Positions 47,628 to 58,740 of a DNA stretch of 64,000 nt are shown here, one piece after another. This DNA comes from Gonatopus flavifemur. Taxonomy: Eukaryota; Arthropoda; Insecta; Hymenoptera; Dryinidae. The stretch covers positions 16,811,501-16,875,500 of the forward strand of contig JAFFJZ010000006.1 of NCBI GenBank assembly GCA_018340375.1, in the 5' to 3' direction. The translations under genes and the position numbers were made by a program. Each line of letters begins with the position of its first letter. Positions within the stretch are counted from its first letter, which is position 1. The notes below the pieces were generated by a model, which did not search any database, was not told where the DNA came from, and saw only the letters and a program-made list of their open reading frames with translations.

Positions 47628-47812
47628 GTTGCTGAAGTTTGAATCGTTTATAAAAACGGAAACGAAAATTTCAATCTACAACACTGATGAATGATCGTTA
47701 TTTAAATTTTCAAATCAACTCCTGGGAACTGGAAACATCGCTCAAAAAGAGTGCTGCGAAATTGTAAGTCTTCGTCTAATTCGTTTCAGTAAACGATTTA
47801 AACTTCAGCAAC
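47628..47812. repeat. Intact MITE, GTTGCTGAAG ends, ATTATAT duplication
   Basis: Left GTTGCTGAAGTTTGAATCGT and right ACGATTTAAACTTCAGCAAC are inverted copies. The 7 bp ATTATAT lies directly outside both ends. Best-preserved copy of its family here. Confidence 0.85.
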
Positions 47813-47850
47813 ATTATATTATCCTTTAGCGAATCCTCCCTCACCCAATT

Positions 47851-48063
47851 TTGCTAAAGTTTGAATCATTTATTGAAACGAATTGGTGAATCAATAACAA
47901 AACCCTAAGCTGTTGAAGACCCAAAATCTTGCATTACATTTTTTTTAAAATGAAGTTCACAGTGCCAAGGAGTTGATTGGAGAAGATGAACATCGACGAA
48001 TTCTCAAATTTGAAGCGATTGATTGTTCGTTTCGGTTCAATAAACGATTCAAACTTCAAGAAC
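47851..48063. repeat. MITE copy, 40 bp after the previous one
   Basis: Left TTGCTAAAGTTTGAATCATT and right AATAAACGATTCAAACTTCA pair. Interior shares ACCCAAAATCTTGCA-like and CCAAGGAGTTGATTGGAGA-like blocks with the other copies, inverted in part. Confidence 0.75.
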
Positions 48064-48391
48064 ATCTCATCCATGCAAAATTTTCTCATTTTTTCCTCCA
48101 AACGTAGACAAAAATTCGGAAATTCTGCAAGTTTGTGGTAAAACCTTTTTCATAGAATTATTCAAAACATCCAAACTATTGAAAAAACACAAATTTATTA
48201 GTGAATTACTAATTCAAAGCAACTTATTATTTCTTGATCAGTGTTTCTTTATTCCAGTGAAAACATTTTCGAAGTTATATACGTATAGTTTATATATAAT
48301 TCAATATAAAAATCATATATAATTTTGAAAACGTTTTTGAAAGAGTTTTCTCTTCTAGTTCTCGTTTTGTAGTCCCTATCCTTCCCAGTGA

Positions 48392-48670
48392 ACACTCACG
48401 AGTGGAAGAGCTCTTTAAGAGATCTTTTGAAAGAGTTCTGTCGATGTTATCATATCCGAATGGTATTATTTTTCTGAGATCTCAGAAAAAAATCCTATTG
48501 AACAGTTCATTTGGATAACATTTTGGCAATCTCTTATTTTCCTCAGAAATCGACGCATCTGATAACATTCTGATATCTTTATGTCAACCTTCTGAGAGGT
48601 CTATCTGACCTCTCACACATATTTGGGAGATCTTTAAGAGCTCTTTATGATAACATATTGTTCACTGAGT
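48392..48670. repeat. MITE with CAGTGAACA ends
   Basis: Ends CAGTGAACACTCACGAGTGG and, inverted, CAGTGAACAATATGTTATCA. Both are followed inward by AGAGCTCTT and AGATCT blocks. The interior is a series of degenerate TCTGAGA/GATAACAT motifs. Confidence 0.75.
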
Positions 48671-49202
48671 TTTCTTTCTTTTGTCATTGCAATTAAAAAA
48701 TAAATGTTGAATAATGTTTCCCGATGCTTTTGTAGAATTCCTGGCGTTTCTTCTTTTCCTCCCGACTTTTTCCCGACTGATAGATATCCTGAAAATTGTA
48801 CACATCCATTTAATTCGAGGAACAATAATCTTCAAAGAGATCTGCGTACGAAAAAATACGTAATATTTTAGTTTGCGGAGAAAAATATAAATTTAGAGAC
48901 GAATTTTGGAAACAGATTCAGATTTCAACGTTATTCTTTTATAGGAAGAAAAAGTGTGTTATTCGTTCCGATTACTGAAAAGTGAATCCTGAGTAACCCA
49001 TACAACAGCACTGTAGGTGCTCGGAATGTTGTAGGAACGTGCCCGTGGTTTTGCAACCTCTGATTCCAACAATTACGTTTCTAAAGCATTTTTAAAACTT
49101 ACATTGTCAAAATATTTATATGATTCATGAAAATTCCCCATTTCGTCGCTAACCTACGCCAACCTACAAACCATTCATATTCAAAGTTCAATACATGACT
49201 AA

Positions 49203-49462
49203 CCCTGTCACGAAAATCCAGCTGGGATTCGACGTGGTTTCCAGCTTCGTAATTTACCTGCGTTTCCAGCTGGGATTCATCATTTCTAGGTGGAATCTTA
49301 GCTGGGATTCCTATTTCCAGGTGGAATCCCAGCTAGAATTCCAACTCCAACGTGGGATTTCAGTTGGAATTGGAAATTCCACATGGAATCCTGTTGGGAT
49401 TCATGATTTCAGGTGGAGTATTAGCTGGCAACGCAGGTAAATTTCGGATTTTTGTAACAGGG
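49203..49462. repeat. CCC...GGG element with internal AGCTGGGATTC repeats
   Basis: Ends CCCTGTCACGAAAATCC / GGATTTTTGTAACAGGG are inverted copies, flanked by AA on each side. Inside are about eight degenerate ~28-bp repeats around AGCTGGGATTC and TTTCCAGGTGGAATC. No protein. Confidence 0.82.
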
Positions 49463-50334
49463 AATACATAAAACAATAGTAAAACCATATTGTTTTTCAC
49501 ATAATCAACTGATTTGCACTGCACAACATAAAAAATCATGAACATACACATATTGTAGAGAGTGGAACAAAGATATTAAAAAGCGCTTTAGAGTCGAACT
49601 ATTTTCCATTGAATCCAGCACTTCGTAAACTTATACGTGTAATTTATTACACACAAGATTATTTTACTTGAATATATATTTGATTTAGGATTTGTTTTAA
49701 ATGAAAATATCCGCAGATATGTTATCAATTTGATAATTTATGAAGACAAAATCAACATGTGCTAATCACGTTTTGTGAGAATGTAAATAAAAGAAACCAG
49801 GACATTTTCATGTTTTAAAAACATGATTGCAACCTTTCTGAATCATTTCGTTTGTAACGAGGTACATTTTGTGGATGTTTATAAAACGTCTCAGTGCCGT
49901 CTGGAAACTTTAGGGTTTATTGGAATCAATTGGGCTTTATGAATTTTTCATGTTCTTCTGTCAAATACGCTCCCACGTGGAAGAATTTTCAAAATTCTAT
50001 ATAATTCATGTATAATTCAATATAATTTGTATATAACTTTTATATAATTCTGAAATATTTTCCACAGAGAGCTCTATGGAGTCTTCGTTTTTATTGATTT
50101 ACCAGTTCCCACACTACACCCGTTGTCTAACAGATATCTCTAGGAGTAATTGGGAACAATGCAAGAAGTCTTATGCAACATGAATACACGGAGAAAAATT
50201 TGTAGCAGAGATACCCATAATAATAGCAGTTTTGGAACACATGGGCATTTATGAACATTTCTCCTTCAATTCGTAGTAATTTTTTTTAAACTTATAGTAA
50301 TATGTGTCAGATGCAAAGTTATTTTCACCAAAAT

Positions 50335-50700
50335 CCCTGATGGGCTACTGAGACAAATGGTGGACATTGGATGAATGTCCGAAATTTTAAGCAGGTGGAC
50401 ATCGGTTGGACAACAACTGGACAACGATTGGACATTGCGAGACAGTTTTGGATGCGTTTCAGACATGCCAGGACACGCTAGACAAATCATGGACACTTTT
50501 CGGACATACAGATAAGAAGGTTCAGACGCGTTTTGGACAAACGATAGACATTGAATTCGACTTTGTCTAGAATTTTGAATGAATGGACATAAACAGACAT
50601 CGTGGACATGTTTTGGACAATATTCAGACATATTTGGACATCATAGACTCTTTTCAGACAAAGTTTGGATGTCCCAAGCTTGTCCATTCGCCCATTAGGG
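50335..50700. repeat. CCC...GGG element with internal TTTTGGACA repeats
   Basis: Ends CCCTGATGGGC / GCCCATTAGGG are inverted copies, flanked by AT on each side. The interior is a degenerate array with a period near 18-20 bp built on GGACA(T) such as TTTTGGACAA and TTCAGACATA. Short ORFs over it are repeat translations. Confidence 0.82.
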
Positions 50701-50750
50701 ATGAGGTATGGATTACCATGATCAAAGGAGGAGTGCACATAAATGCTCAT

Positions 50751-50869
50751 CCCTATTTCAAATGTCCAACAGATAATTTTCTGTCAGGATTTGGTCGGAT
50801 GATTTCCGATAGAACTACACAGAATTTTCACTGGAATCTGTCAGGATCTATCGGACATTTTTAATAGGG
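50751..50869. repeat. Short CCC...GGG element, AAATGTCC ends
   Basis: Ends CCCTATTTCAAATGTCC / GGACATTTTTAATAGGG are inverted copies, flanked by AT on each side. Contains repeated CTGTCAGGAT and TCGGA blocks. Lies 50 bp from the 50335-50700 element. Confidence 0.78.
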
Positions 50870-51566
50870 ATATTATGGTAAACCCTGCTACACATTTCCC
50901 ATACGTTTTTCTCCGCGTAGACATCTTTTAGAAATCTCAAACTGTTCTTACTTTCAAAAGATATCTTCGAAAACGTTTTCAGAAACCTTTGAGAAATTTC
51001 TGAAAACATGTCTATTCATGTTGCATAAGACTTTTTGCATTGTTCTTAAATATTTCTGGAGATATCTTTCAGACGACGTTTGGTCGTTTCTTCACAGAAG
51101 TTATAAACAATATTCTAGAATGTCAATGAAACATTTCTCTTCGTTGTAGCAGTTTGTAGAAGTTTCAGAAACAAGTTCTGGAAAAATGTATCACTCTGAA
51201 TTTCTATAAACTTTTCCCGCACAAATACCACCGATCTGAAGCAAAAAAAGAGAAGATGAAGTATCTCTCGTGGTTTATTCACACGTAACAGACGTTGGAA
51301 TTTGTATAAAAACAATTATCATCCCGAGATAAACTCTGAACACAATGTAACAATATGTAAATAGAAAACAATGTTCTAGTTTTCAAATATCTGTATCATA
51401 TCACATCACGAGTCATTGAACATCATCACATATCGACAACACTTGAAAAGTAAATGCATAATACGGTATTATCTAAAAATATCTGTTATCTGCGAATGAT
51501 TATATTTCCCGCGTGCGTATTAAATTTTCCGATCGTCCATGACACTGAGGAAGATTGGTCTTTTTA

Positions 51567-51575
51567 ACCGGAAGT
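51567..51575 (+). promoter_or_regulatory. sesB: ETS/NRF-2 type site, ACCGGAAGT
   Basis: A perfect ACCGGAAGT about 470 bp before the ADP/ATP translocase start codon. Such sites drive many nuclear genes for mitochondria in animals; role here is inferred. Confidence 0.35.
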
Positions 51576-51870
51576 GTCAGGCGACACGTCAGCGCGGGAA
51601 AGGTGTGATTGTTTAAATGTTGAACTAGAGTACGAGAGTACAAACACCAGCGCTGTCAAAGTTCACGCTTGGAGCGTGACCATGAGAAGAGTCAAAGAAA
51701 GTGGACAATGTCAAAAACACAAGACACGCGTGAGGAAAGGTCATGAATGCCGTGTTGTCTTGGACCGAGAGCTTTGAAATATAAGAGATGTCAGGGTCTC
51801 TTGGTGAGTTGGTACGGTGAAGCAGACACTCGTTGTTAACTCGTGTGTGCCAAGTCTCGTTCGTCCCGCT

Positions 51871-51898
51871 GCGCAGAAGTTGGGCACGTGACCTGCGC
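51871..51898. promoter_or_regulatory. sesB: E-box CACGTG between inverted TGCGCAG arms
   Basis: GCGCAG and CTGCGC flank a central CACGTG (51885-51890), about 150 bp before the translocase ATG in an unusually GC-rich patch. This resembles bHLH plus NRF1/Ewg half sites; the core promoter should be just downstream. Confidence 0.35.
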
Positions 51899-52044
51899 AG
51901 CTATTCTTAGAAGAGAGAACCGTTGAAACAAGAAGGGTTCTGCCTCGCTCACTCGTCGTCCGGCGCGCGTCCCATACACCAGTAGTTGGTTTCTCCTCTG
52001 TCCCTTAATTGTCATATTTTAAATTAATCACTAAACAAGAAAAA

Positions 52045-55000
52045 ATGGCTTTAACCGATCCCGTGGCTTTTGCCAAAGATTTTATCGCTGGTGGTGTGGC
52101 TGCCGCAATTTCGAAAACCGCGGTAGCTCCCATCGAACGAGTCAAATTGTTGCTGCAGGTACAGCACATTTCTAAGCAAATTCCTGAAAGCCAACGTTAC
52201 AAGGGTGAGTCTTTTCTCATTTTTTCTTTCCTACGATCGCGAATTTGACGAAAAAGAATATAGCCCAATTTCGAATCATCATTGACAACGATATAATAGC
52301 GGTTTGACGAGGAGAATCGAAAATGTCATTCGCGTGGATGGATGAACGAACGAGGAGGATTCGAAGATTTGAAAACCAACGTTCGAAAATTTCATCTCTT
52401 CGAGAATTCTCGTGACAATCGTCCTCGTGTTCTACCGTCATTTCTAATTACACGTACATTGTGACACTTCGACGATGCTCCCGTTATGTAATCTCTGTGC
52501 TCTAATGTCATTTGTATATAGACAATCCCGCCGCGTGTCCTTGCGAACCATTGTTCGCGAAGTTTTTCAGATCTCCTACGATCTTTGACGAATTTTGGAA
52601 ATCCTATAACAATTGTTTCGATGAATGGAAACGGTGGGAATAAAAAGATTGTTCGAGTAATAGAATGGGTCGATAAAATGGTTCACCTACCAGATGGCAG
52701 CGCGTGGTTTTTGTGCTCTTTGAAGATTCAAGAACATTGGGTTGTCCCGATCGATGACGATGCGGTTCAATATGGCCGCTCATACGCGATACGCCATCAA
52801 AAAATGAATTTATTCGATTCCCTCCAACTTTCATTCTTCTTCATCTTTTTTTGTTTTATCGAATTTTATGAATCCCTTGTAGGTCTGTTCTATGAAAAAT
52901 GATACCCTTGCGATCATTTTGAATTATCTTTCAAGCAAATGAGATTTTTCCCCAACAATCCCACATCAAATTCGCGAAAATTTCCCAAATTTTACATAGG
53001 CGTGGAACCATGAAATCATCCATGTGGCATGGTACTTGGATTAGGTTAGATCCAAATTCGAACTTCATTTTGAAATGTCCTAAAAAAGATAATACACTTG
53101 ATTTATTACGTAAAGAAATTTGGCACCCTTTGAAATATCCTAATCACGCTTAACCTTGACGTGGCCCAGATAAAAATCCTCGTTTTTATGTAACATGAAA
53201 AAACTTCGATACTAGGTTTTATCATTTTTCATTCAAATTATGTGAATAAAAATGTTTTTAAACACTTACGTGACAAACAAAATCTTCATTCATTATCTTG
53301 GAGTTGATTTTCTAAACTCTGATTAAATGATAGAAATGATACTCGACCGCTGCAACGACGACGTTCTAGAATCTCCTTGTCATTTCACTGACAATTCTAA
53401 ACCATTGGTTCTTTTGTTTCACGAGTTCTTTTTTTTCGATATGCTTTTGTTTTACGCTTTGCGAATTTTAACGAGTAGTTAAATTCACACGATTTCTATG
53501 TTCAAATTTATATAATTCATTCGAGTTTAGGTTTATTTATTTAAATAAGGTGATTAGACGAAGATTATCAATGTAGGTTTGTAGATCAAGTTTATCGAAT
53601 GAATCTCTGTGTTGAATTTTGCATGTAATTGAGTTTAATTGACGATATTATTATTTCCTCGGAGAATATTGTATAGAAAGATAAAATGTTGATGAATTTT
53701 GTATTCTGAATTACTCATTTTGATCAAATTTTCCTCAGTCTAAAGTCCTAACGCCGCTAGACGAGTGTGTTCATGCGAATAATTGAATTATATTGAAAAA
53801 AGTTTAGCGGGTACAGTTTTTTTTCTGCGAATCATAGATAAGATGCTTGTAAAGTATTGTTGAACAATTACTACATTATATGTTATTGATTTACAGGTAT
53901 GGTCGATTGCTTCGTCCGTATTCCTAAGGAACAAGGATTTCTCAGTTACTGGCGTGGTAATTTCGCTAATGTCATCAGATATTTCCCAACTCAGGCTTTG
54001 AACTTTGCCTTCAAGGACAAGTATAAGCAAGTTTTCCTTGGAGGTGTGGACAAAAACACACAATTTGGACGTTACTTCGTAGGAAACCTTGCATCCGGTG
54101 GTGCCGCTGGTGCGACATCTCTCTGCTTTGTATATCCTCTTGACTTTGCCAGAACTAGGTAAAAGAAATTATTCCAAACTCTCCTAAAACAATATGTACA
54201 CATAAAAAATGTTTTTCTTTCGCATTCTCATATCCGGATGCTCTCCCAAACAAGCTTGAAAAATTCTACAAAGATGCTCAGAGACTTCCAATGAAACTGT
54301 TTTAAATAATGATGTGCCATAAAATCATGGCATATTCGATTAGCAAGTTCTCGAGTTATTTGGAGTAAAGGATTTGTTGATGCTTCCATTTTAGATTTAT
54401 TTTCAAGTTTGAAAAAAATCCTTTTTTCGTTTAAAGATTATTGATCTCGAGGAACGTTCTCGAAGGTGTACATTATTTTAGAGAGGATTAAATAATTGAA
54501 ATTGCAAATATTAAAGTTTATGTTGTTATGATGTATTCAGGTTGGCTGCCGATGTCGGTAAAGCAGGCGCAGGGCGTGAGTTCACTGGACTTGGAAACTG
54601 TTTGACTAAGATCTTCAAAGCTGATGGTCTTGGCGGTCTCTACCGTGGTTTCGGGGTATCCGTTCAGGGTATCATCATCTACCGTGCTGCCTATTTCGGT
54701 TTCTACGATACTGCCAGGGGAATGCTTCCAGACCCCAAAAAGACTCCATTCCTTGTTTCATGGGGTATCGCCCAAGTAAGTTGACCACACAAAATCGTAG
54801 GAATTTCATTAGATTGCGTAGGTTAAATCGAAGGATGAATTTGACGATTATTATCATGAATTATTATTTTCAGGTCGTGACAACCGTTGCCGGTATTGTA
54901 TCTTATCCCTTCGACACCGTGCGTAGGCGTATGATGATGCAGTCTGGTCGTGCTAAATCTGAAATCTTGTACAAGAACACGCTCCATTGCTGGGCTACCA

Positions 55001-55116
55001 TTTACAAGAGTGAAGGTGGCAATGCCTTCTTCAAGGGAGCATTCTCCAATGTCCTCCGTGGTACCGGAGGTGCCCTCGTACTTGTATTGTACGACGAAAT
55101 TAAGAACCTTCTTTAA
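52045..55116 (+). CDS. sesB: ADP/ATP translocase (adenine nucleotide carrier, SLC25 family)
   Basis: Four exons: 52045-52204, 53897-54158, 54541-54775, 54874-55116 (phases 1, 2, 0), giving 299 residues, the usual length. It exchanges matrix ATP for cytosolic ADP across the inner mitochondrial membrane. The three repeats each carry the carrier motif: PIERVK, PLDFAR and PFDTVR, and the ADP/ATP carrier signature RRRMMM is intact near residue 236. The start [13 protein letters not shown] is preceded by AAAAA and a clean 5' UTR. Intron 1 is 1.7 kb. The name sesB follows Drosophila; whether it is the sesB or Ant2 paralogue, or the only copy, cannot be told here. Confidence 0.98.
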
Positions 55117-55508
55117 ATAACTGAAATTCAACATTACAGTCGAAACTTTGATCATAGCCATTTGTACCATCGTATTCATTAATGATCATCATCATCATCA
55201 TGAAAAATCATCATCAATGTATCGTAAACCAATCCGACAGCATTTCCCAGACCAAAATCAATGAAGACACACAAGAAGAGCAGTCGACGATCTGTGTTCA
55301 ACGATCGGTAGTGGCTCGTGAAATGCATTATTATTGAAAAAAGAAACTCTTGGCGATGGAATGTATATAATATGTTCTATCTGTAAAAAAGAATTCGCTT
55401 TATTTATTGCCGGATTCAGTATTTTCTTATTGCGGCTCACGTGAGTGCTACTTTCGTCCTTTCTGTTTTTGTTTCTCGTAATATGACGGGATCAAGGAGA
55501 AATGATAT

Positions 55509-55632
55509 AATAAAGAGTTGTAGTATACGTCGATCAGAGTATACTGGTTCTACCATCAGCCAAAACCTACGTACATGCTCTTTGGTCTGGGGAATAACAA
55601 TAGGCAAAATGTTATATTACTGAAGAAATAAA
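55509..55632 (+). terminator. sesB: Poly(A) signals of the translocase gene
   Basis: Two AATAAA hexamers, 55509-55514 and 55627-55632, lie about 400 and 510 bp after the stop codon. Either or both could end the transcript. Confidence 0.5.
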
Positions 55633-56915
55633 AGAGCCTCCCGTAACACAATTGAGCGAAAGTGACGCGCGCCGATGAATAATCATGGCGATGGCGGGGT
55701 GCGTAGATATCTTGGGCCGCCCCCGCTCCTTTAATCTCGGCCCGTTGTAGATAATTAATAATTCGTAAGAAGAAAAAGTAAAACTAATGAAAGCAACTAT
55801 TTTAATGATATGTCAGTGCAGTAAGTAGTCCACCGAATTTTCTTGGACATTATAATAAAATGGATACCGTGCGCTTACAGAAGACTACACACAAATGTAA
55901 GATAACAAATGGGACGTGTAAACCTTTGAGTGTATACATCAAATCTGTTCATGTTGAGATGTATGCAGGGGAAACGGCAAATCAATAAAATCGATATCAA
56001 ATTTCATTCCTAGTTCATTTTATTTCTTCCCTCTTTTCCGTTCATCGCGTATTCCTTGTGTAACCCTGATTGAAAAATCCCAATTTCAATCGAAACCGAT
56101 TAATACTCCCTAGATTTGAATCAGAATTTTAAGAAATCAGAAATGAATAGGATTTTTCAACCAGGAAAAGATTGGAGTATCTTTCAACAGAATTCATCAC
56201 TTTCGTAGGTGTAATAATTTATATAGAAACTTTATAAAAATTATATAAAATTCTGCCTTGGAAAAATAATTGTATCAAATTTATATTGAAAAAAAAAAAT
56301 GAAAAAATTCAATTGAATTTTGATTTTATATTTGAATCACATTATATTGAAATATTACAATAATGGTATATTAATATAATATTACATTGAATAATCACCA
56401 CCGGATGGTACAGGATGAGAAGATTGCTTATTTCCGAAATTTACTTGTCTGGAAAATATTGAATTATTTTCAAACTGAACAGATACATTCATACACTTAT
56501 TAAATATATAACAAAGCAAATTTGTAAAATTGCAATATCAAGTAAAAGAGGGGAATATATAGATTATTACCCGCACTGCAATTTTAAATATTCGCTCTAC
56601 ACTTTATAAATAACAAATACGTATTTTATGTATATGTATAATCGAGAGCTTATATTACAAATGAAAACAGACCAACCCTAATATTATAAAATTCATAAAC
56701 AGTTACAAATATCCATGAGAATTGTTGCCTCATTGGATCTTACATACATACTCTATCTAGAAGGAGACATTTTTTACATTTATATAAAAGATATTCTCAA
56801 AGTTTTGTACAGATATTATATGACATTTGAATGATTGAAATGAAATACGAAACGATGCATGGATGCAACATATATACATTGATAAAGATCTAATAGTTTA
56901 GAAAATTCAGATTGG
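55633..56915. other. Convergent intergenic gap
   Basis: Between the translocase and Got1 3' ends. It starts with a short GC-rich patch (about 55660-55745, with GGGCCGCCCCCGCTCC) and then becomes very AT-rich. No exon seen; the patch may be a promoter or part of a UTR. Confidence 0.4.
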
Positions 56916-57615
56916 TCATACAGTTGTTCTATTAGAATCACCTGCTATCATGTCTAAGAGACGACTAAGTCCCGGCATGTTCAAAAGAGTTCCTAATACT
57001 GGGACCCTTCTCAGAAAGTTGATAGCAATTGGTAAAAAACCACTGAAAAATATAAATGTACACATTATATTACTTATAAAATGAGATGATAATAATAAGG
57101 AGAAAACGAAATATCGATACCTGAACAAAAGAACAAAGCCATAACTTTCGAGGATCATGCCCACTATAGGCCATCCCATCAACACTATGATAATACCCCC
57201 TAAGAAACTTATACTGGCTTTTATTTTATGTCTTTGGAAAAAGAAGTTCAATGTTCTTCGAGGGCCAATGACACACGCTAAACCAGAAATAAACAAGAGC
57301 TGGAATGAAGAGAAAACCATGAATGTACGTACGAATCGTTGAAATTGATCTTTGAACGAGGAGATAATCTAAACTTACATTGCCAATCGCGAGAAGACCT
57401 TTATCGAAAATGAGCAAGACTCCGAGAAACAAGAAAAAGATTCCAAATCCGGCAAGTCCTACTCCGATTTCTGAAAATCAAATAAAAACAATATATATGC
57501 AATATTTACATAAAAATCTGAGATTGTAATCATCACGAATTACATCATGATTAATTTTAATCTAAGTAAATTCAGTGAAATTTTACTTACTTTGCGTATC
57601 TGTGATTTCGAACAT
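56916..57615 (-). CDS. GOLT1: Got1/GOLT1 family vesicle transport protein
   Basis: Four exons on minus: 57615-57591, 57470-57379, 57299-57121, 57042-56916 (phases 1, 0, 2), giving 140 residues against 138 in human GOLT1B. The start MFEITDTQK and the blocks GLAGFGIFFLFLGVLL, DKGLLAIGN, SGLACVIGPRRTLNFFFQRH, GGIIIVLMGWPIVGMI and FLRRVPVLGTLLNMPG follow the family closely; four membrane segments are expected. Got1 proteins act in ER-Golgi and early Golgi transport and fusion. The gene is convergent with the ADP/ATP translocase. The first exon codes only eight residues, so it is easily missed by gene finders. Confidence 0.96.
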
Positions 57616-58740
57616 TGTCTACGATTTGAATTTCGAATAATTTTGAGCCGGCAAAATTCTATGGATAAAACTCAACAGCCGTCACATATAGGAAATCTAA
57701 CCTATATCCACGTCATTCGAGCGATGTGCGACAACACGGTCTCAACGTTACAAAGCACTTTACAGATTTGTCAAGTTGTAAAACATGCGAGATGGATGAA
57801 ATCTAATGTCGATTGATGAATTATTGAATGATAATTCCTCGGATTTTTATTGATGAAATGCATTCAAAGGATTCAATTGAGAAGATAGTTGGGAAGCGAT
57901 GATGGAATGATTTTCAATGACTTCAGTGTCAACCGCGACATTATCATGCACGTGTAGAAAAAAAACGAGGCCAAATTATTGTCGAGGGAATTAACGTTTA
58001 CGAAAATTGGTAAATTTTTTCTTTCTTGCTGCAATGGAAGGTCATTGATGATGTCTTCTAGCCTCGGTGACGAAATTTTTCATTTTATTGATGTATTGAG
58101 AAATTTCATTTAAATTCATTCAAAGTATTGTTTTTTTCAAGCATTCAAAATGTGGGAAGATTAATTTCTGGTGGTTGAATTTTGAATTCGAATTTTTGTT
58201 GAATATTCAAATATTGTAGGTGAGCCCGAATTCTCTGTAGTAATCGTAGTACTTTTTTAGTGATTTTATTGTAAAGTTACTAGATATGAACGAATAGTGA
58301 TTCGAGTTGAAGTCAATTGGCTGGATATTCTTGGTGGGCACGGAAGTATTTTCATCCTGTATTCTAAACCCATACATCATCACAGTCCCGGAAGAGTTCT
58401 CAGAGAATTCATGAAGAACAAAATGAGTTCAATAGGAATTCTTTATGAATTCTTCTGGAATTATGGTGCTGTGTGGGAAGAGATACGAGCGTTATCATCT
58501 GAGCCGTGCTGGTTAGAAAAAGACACGCATATGCGATAAAAAGAGAGATCCGAGTACATGCTGGTATTGTCTTTATGGGAGTGCTCTGGTCAATTTTTCC
58601 ACTAGAAAACTGCTGGATCGTTTAACCGTTTTTTTATTATTAATATTCAATTAATTACACCAAACTTTGGATCAAAAGATTCAGAATTGATCAAACAATC
58701 TGGGTCTGGTCTGTTTATTGTTTAACTAAATCGTTATAAT
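57616..58740. other. Upstream of Got1, no gene seen
   Basis: Likely Got1 promoter and 5' UTR followed by AT-rich DNA. The ORFs at 57547-57816 and 58297-58539 show no recognisable domain. Confidence 0.4.

Noticed and set aside
50266..50864. Long ORFs with repeated short motifs on both strands
   Set aside because: Translations of the GGACA-type degenerate minisatellite inside a TIR element.
52585..52902. 105-codon ORF in translocase intron 1
   Set aside because: No recognisable domain, T-rich hydrophobic end, and no splice signals joining it to exons; chance intronic ORF.
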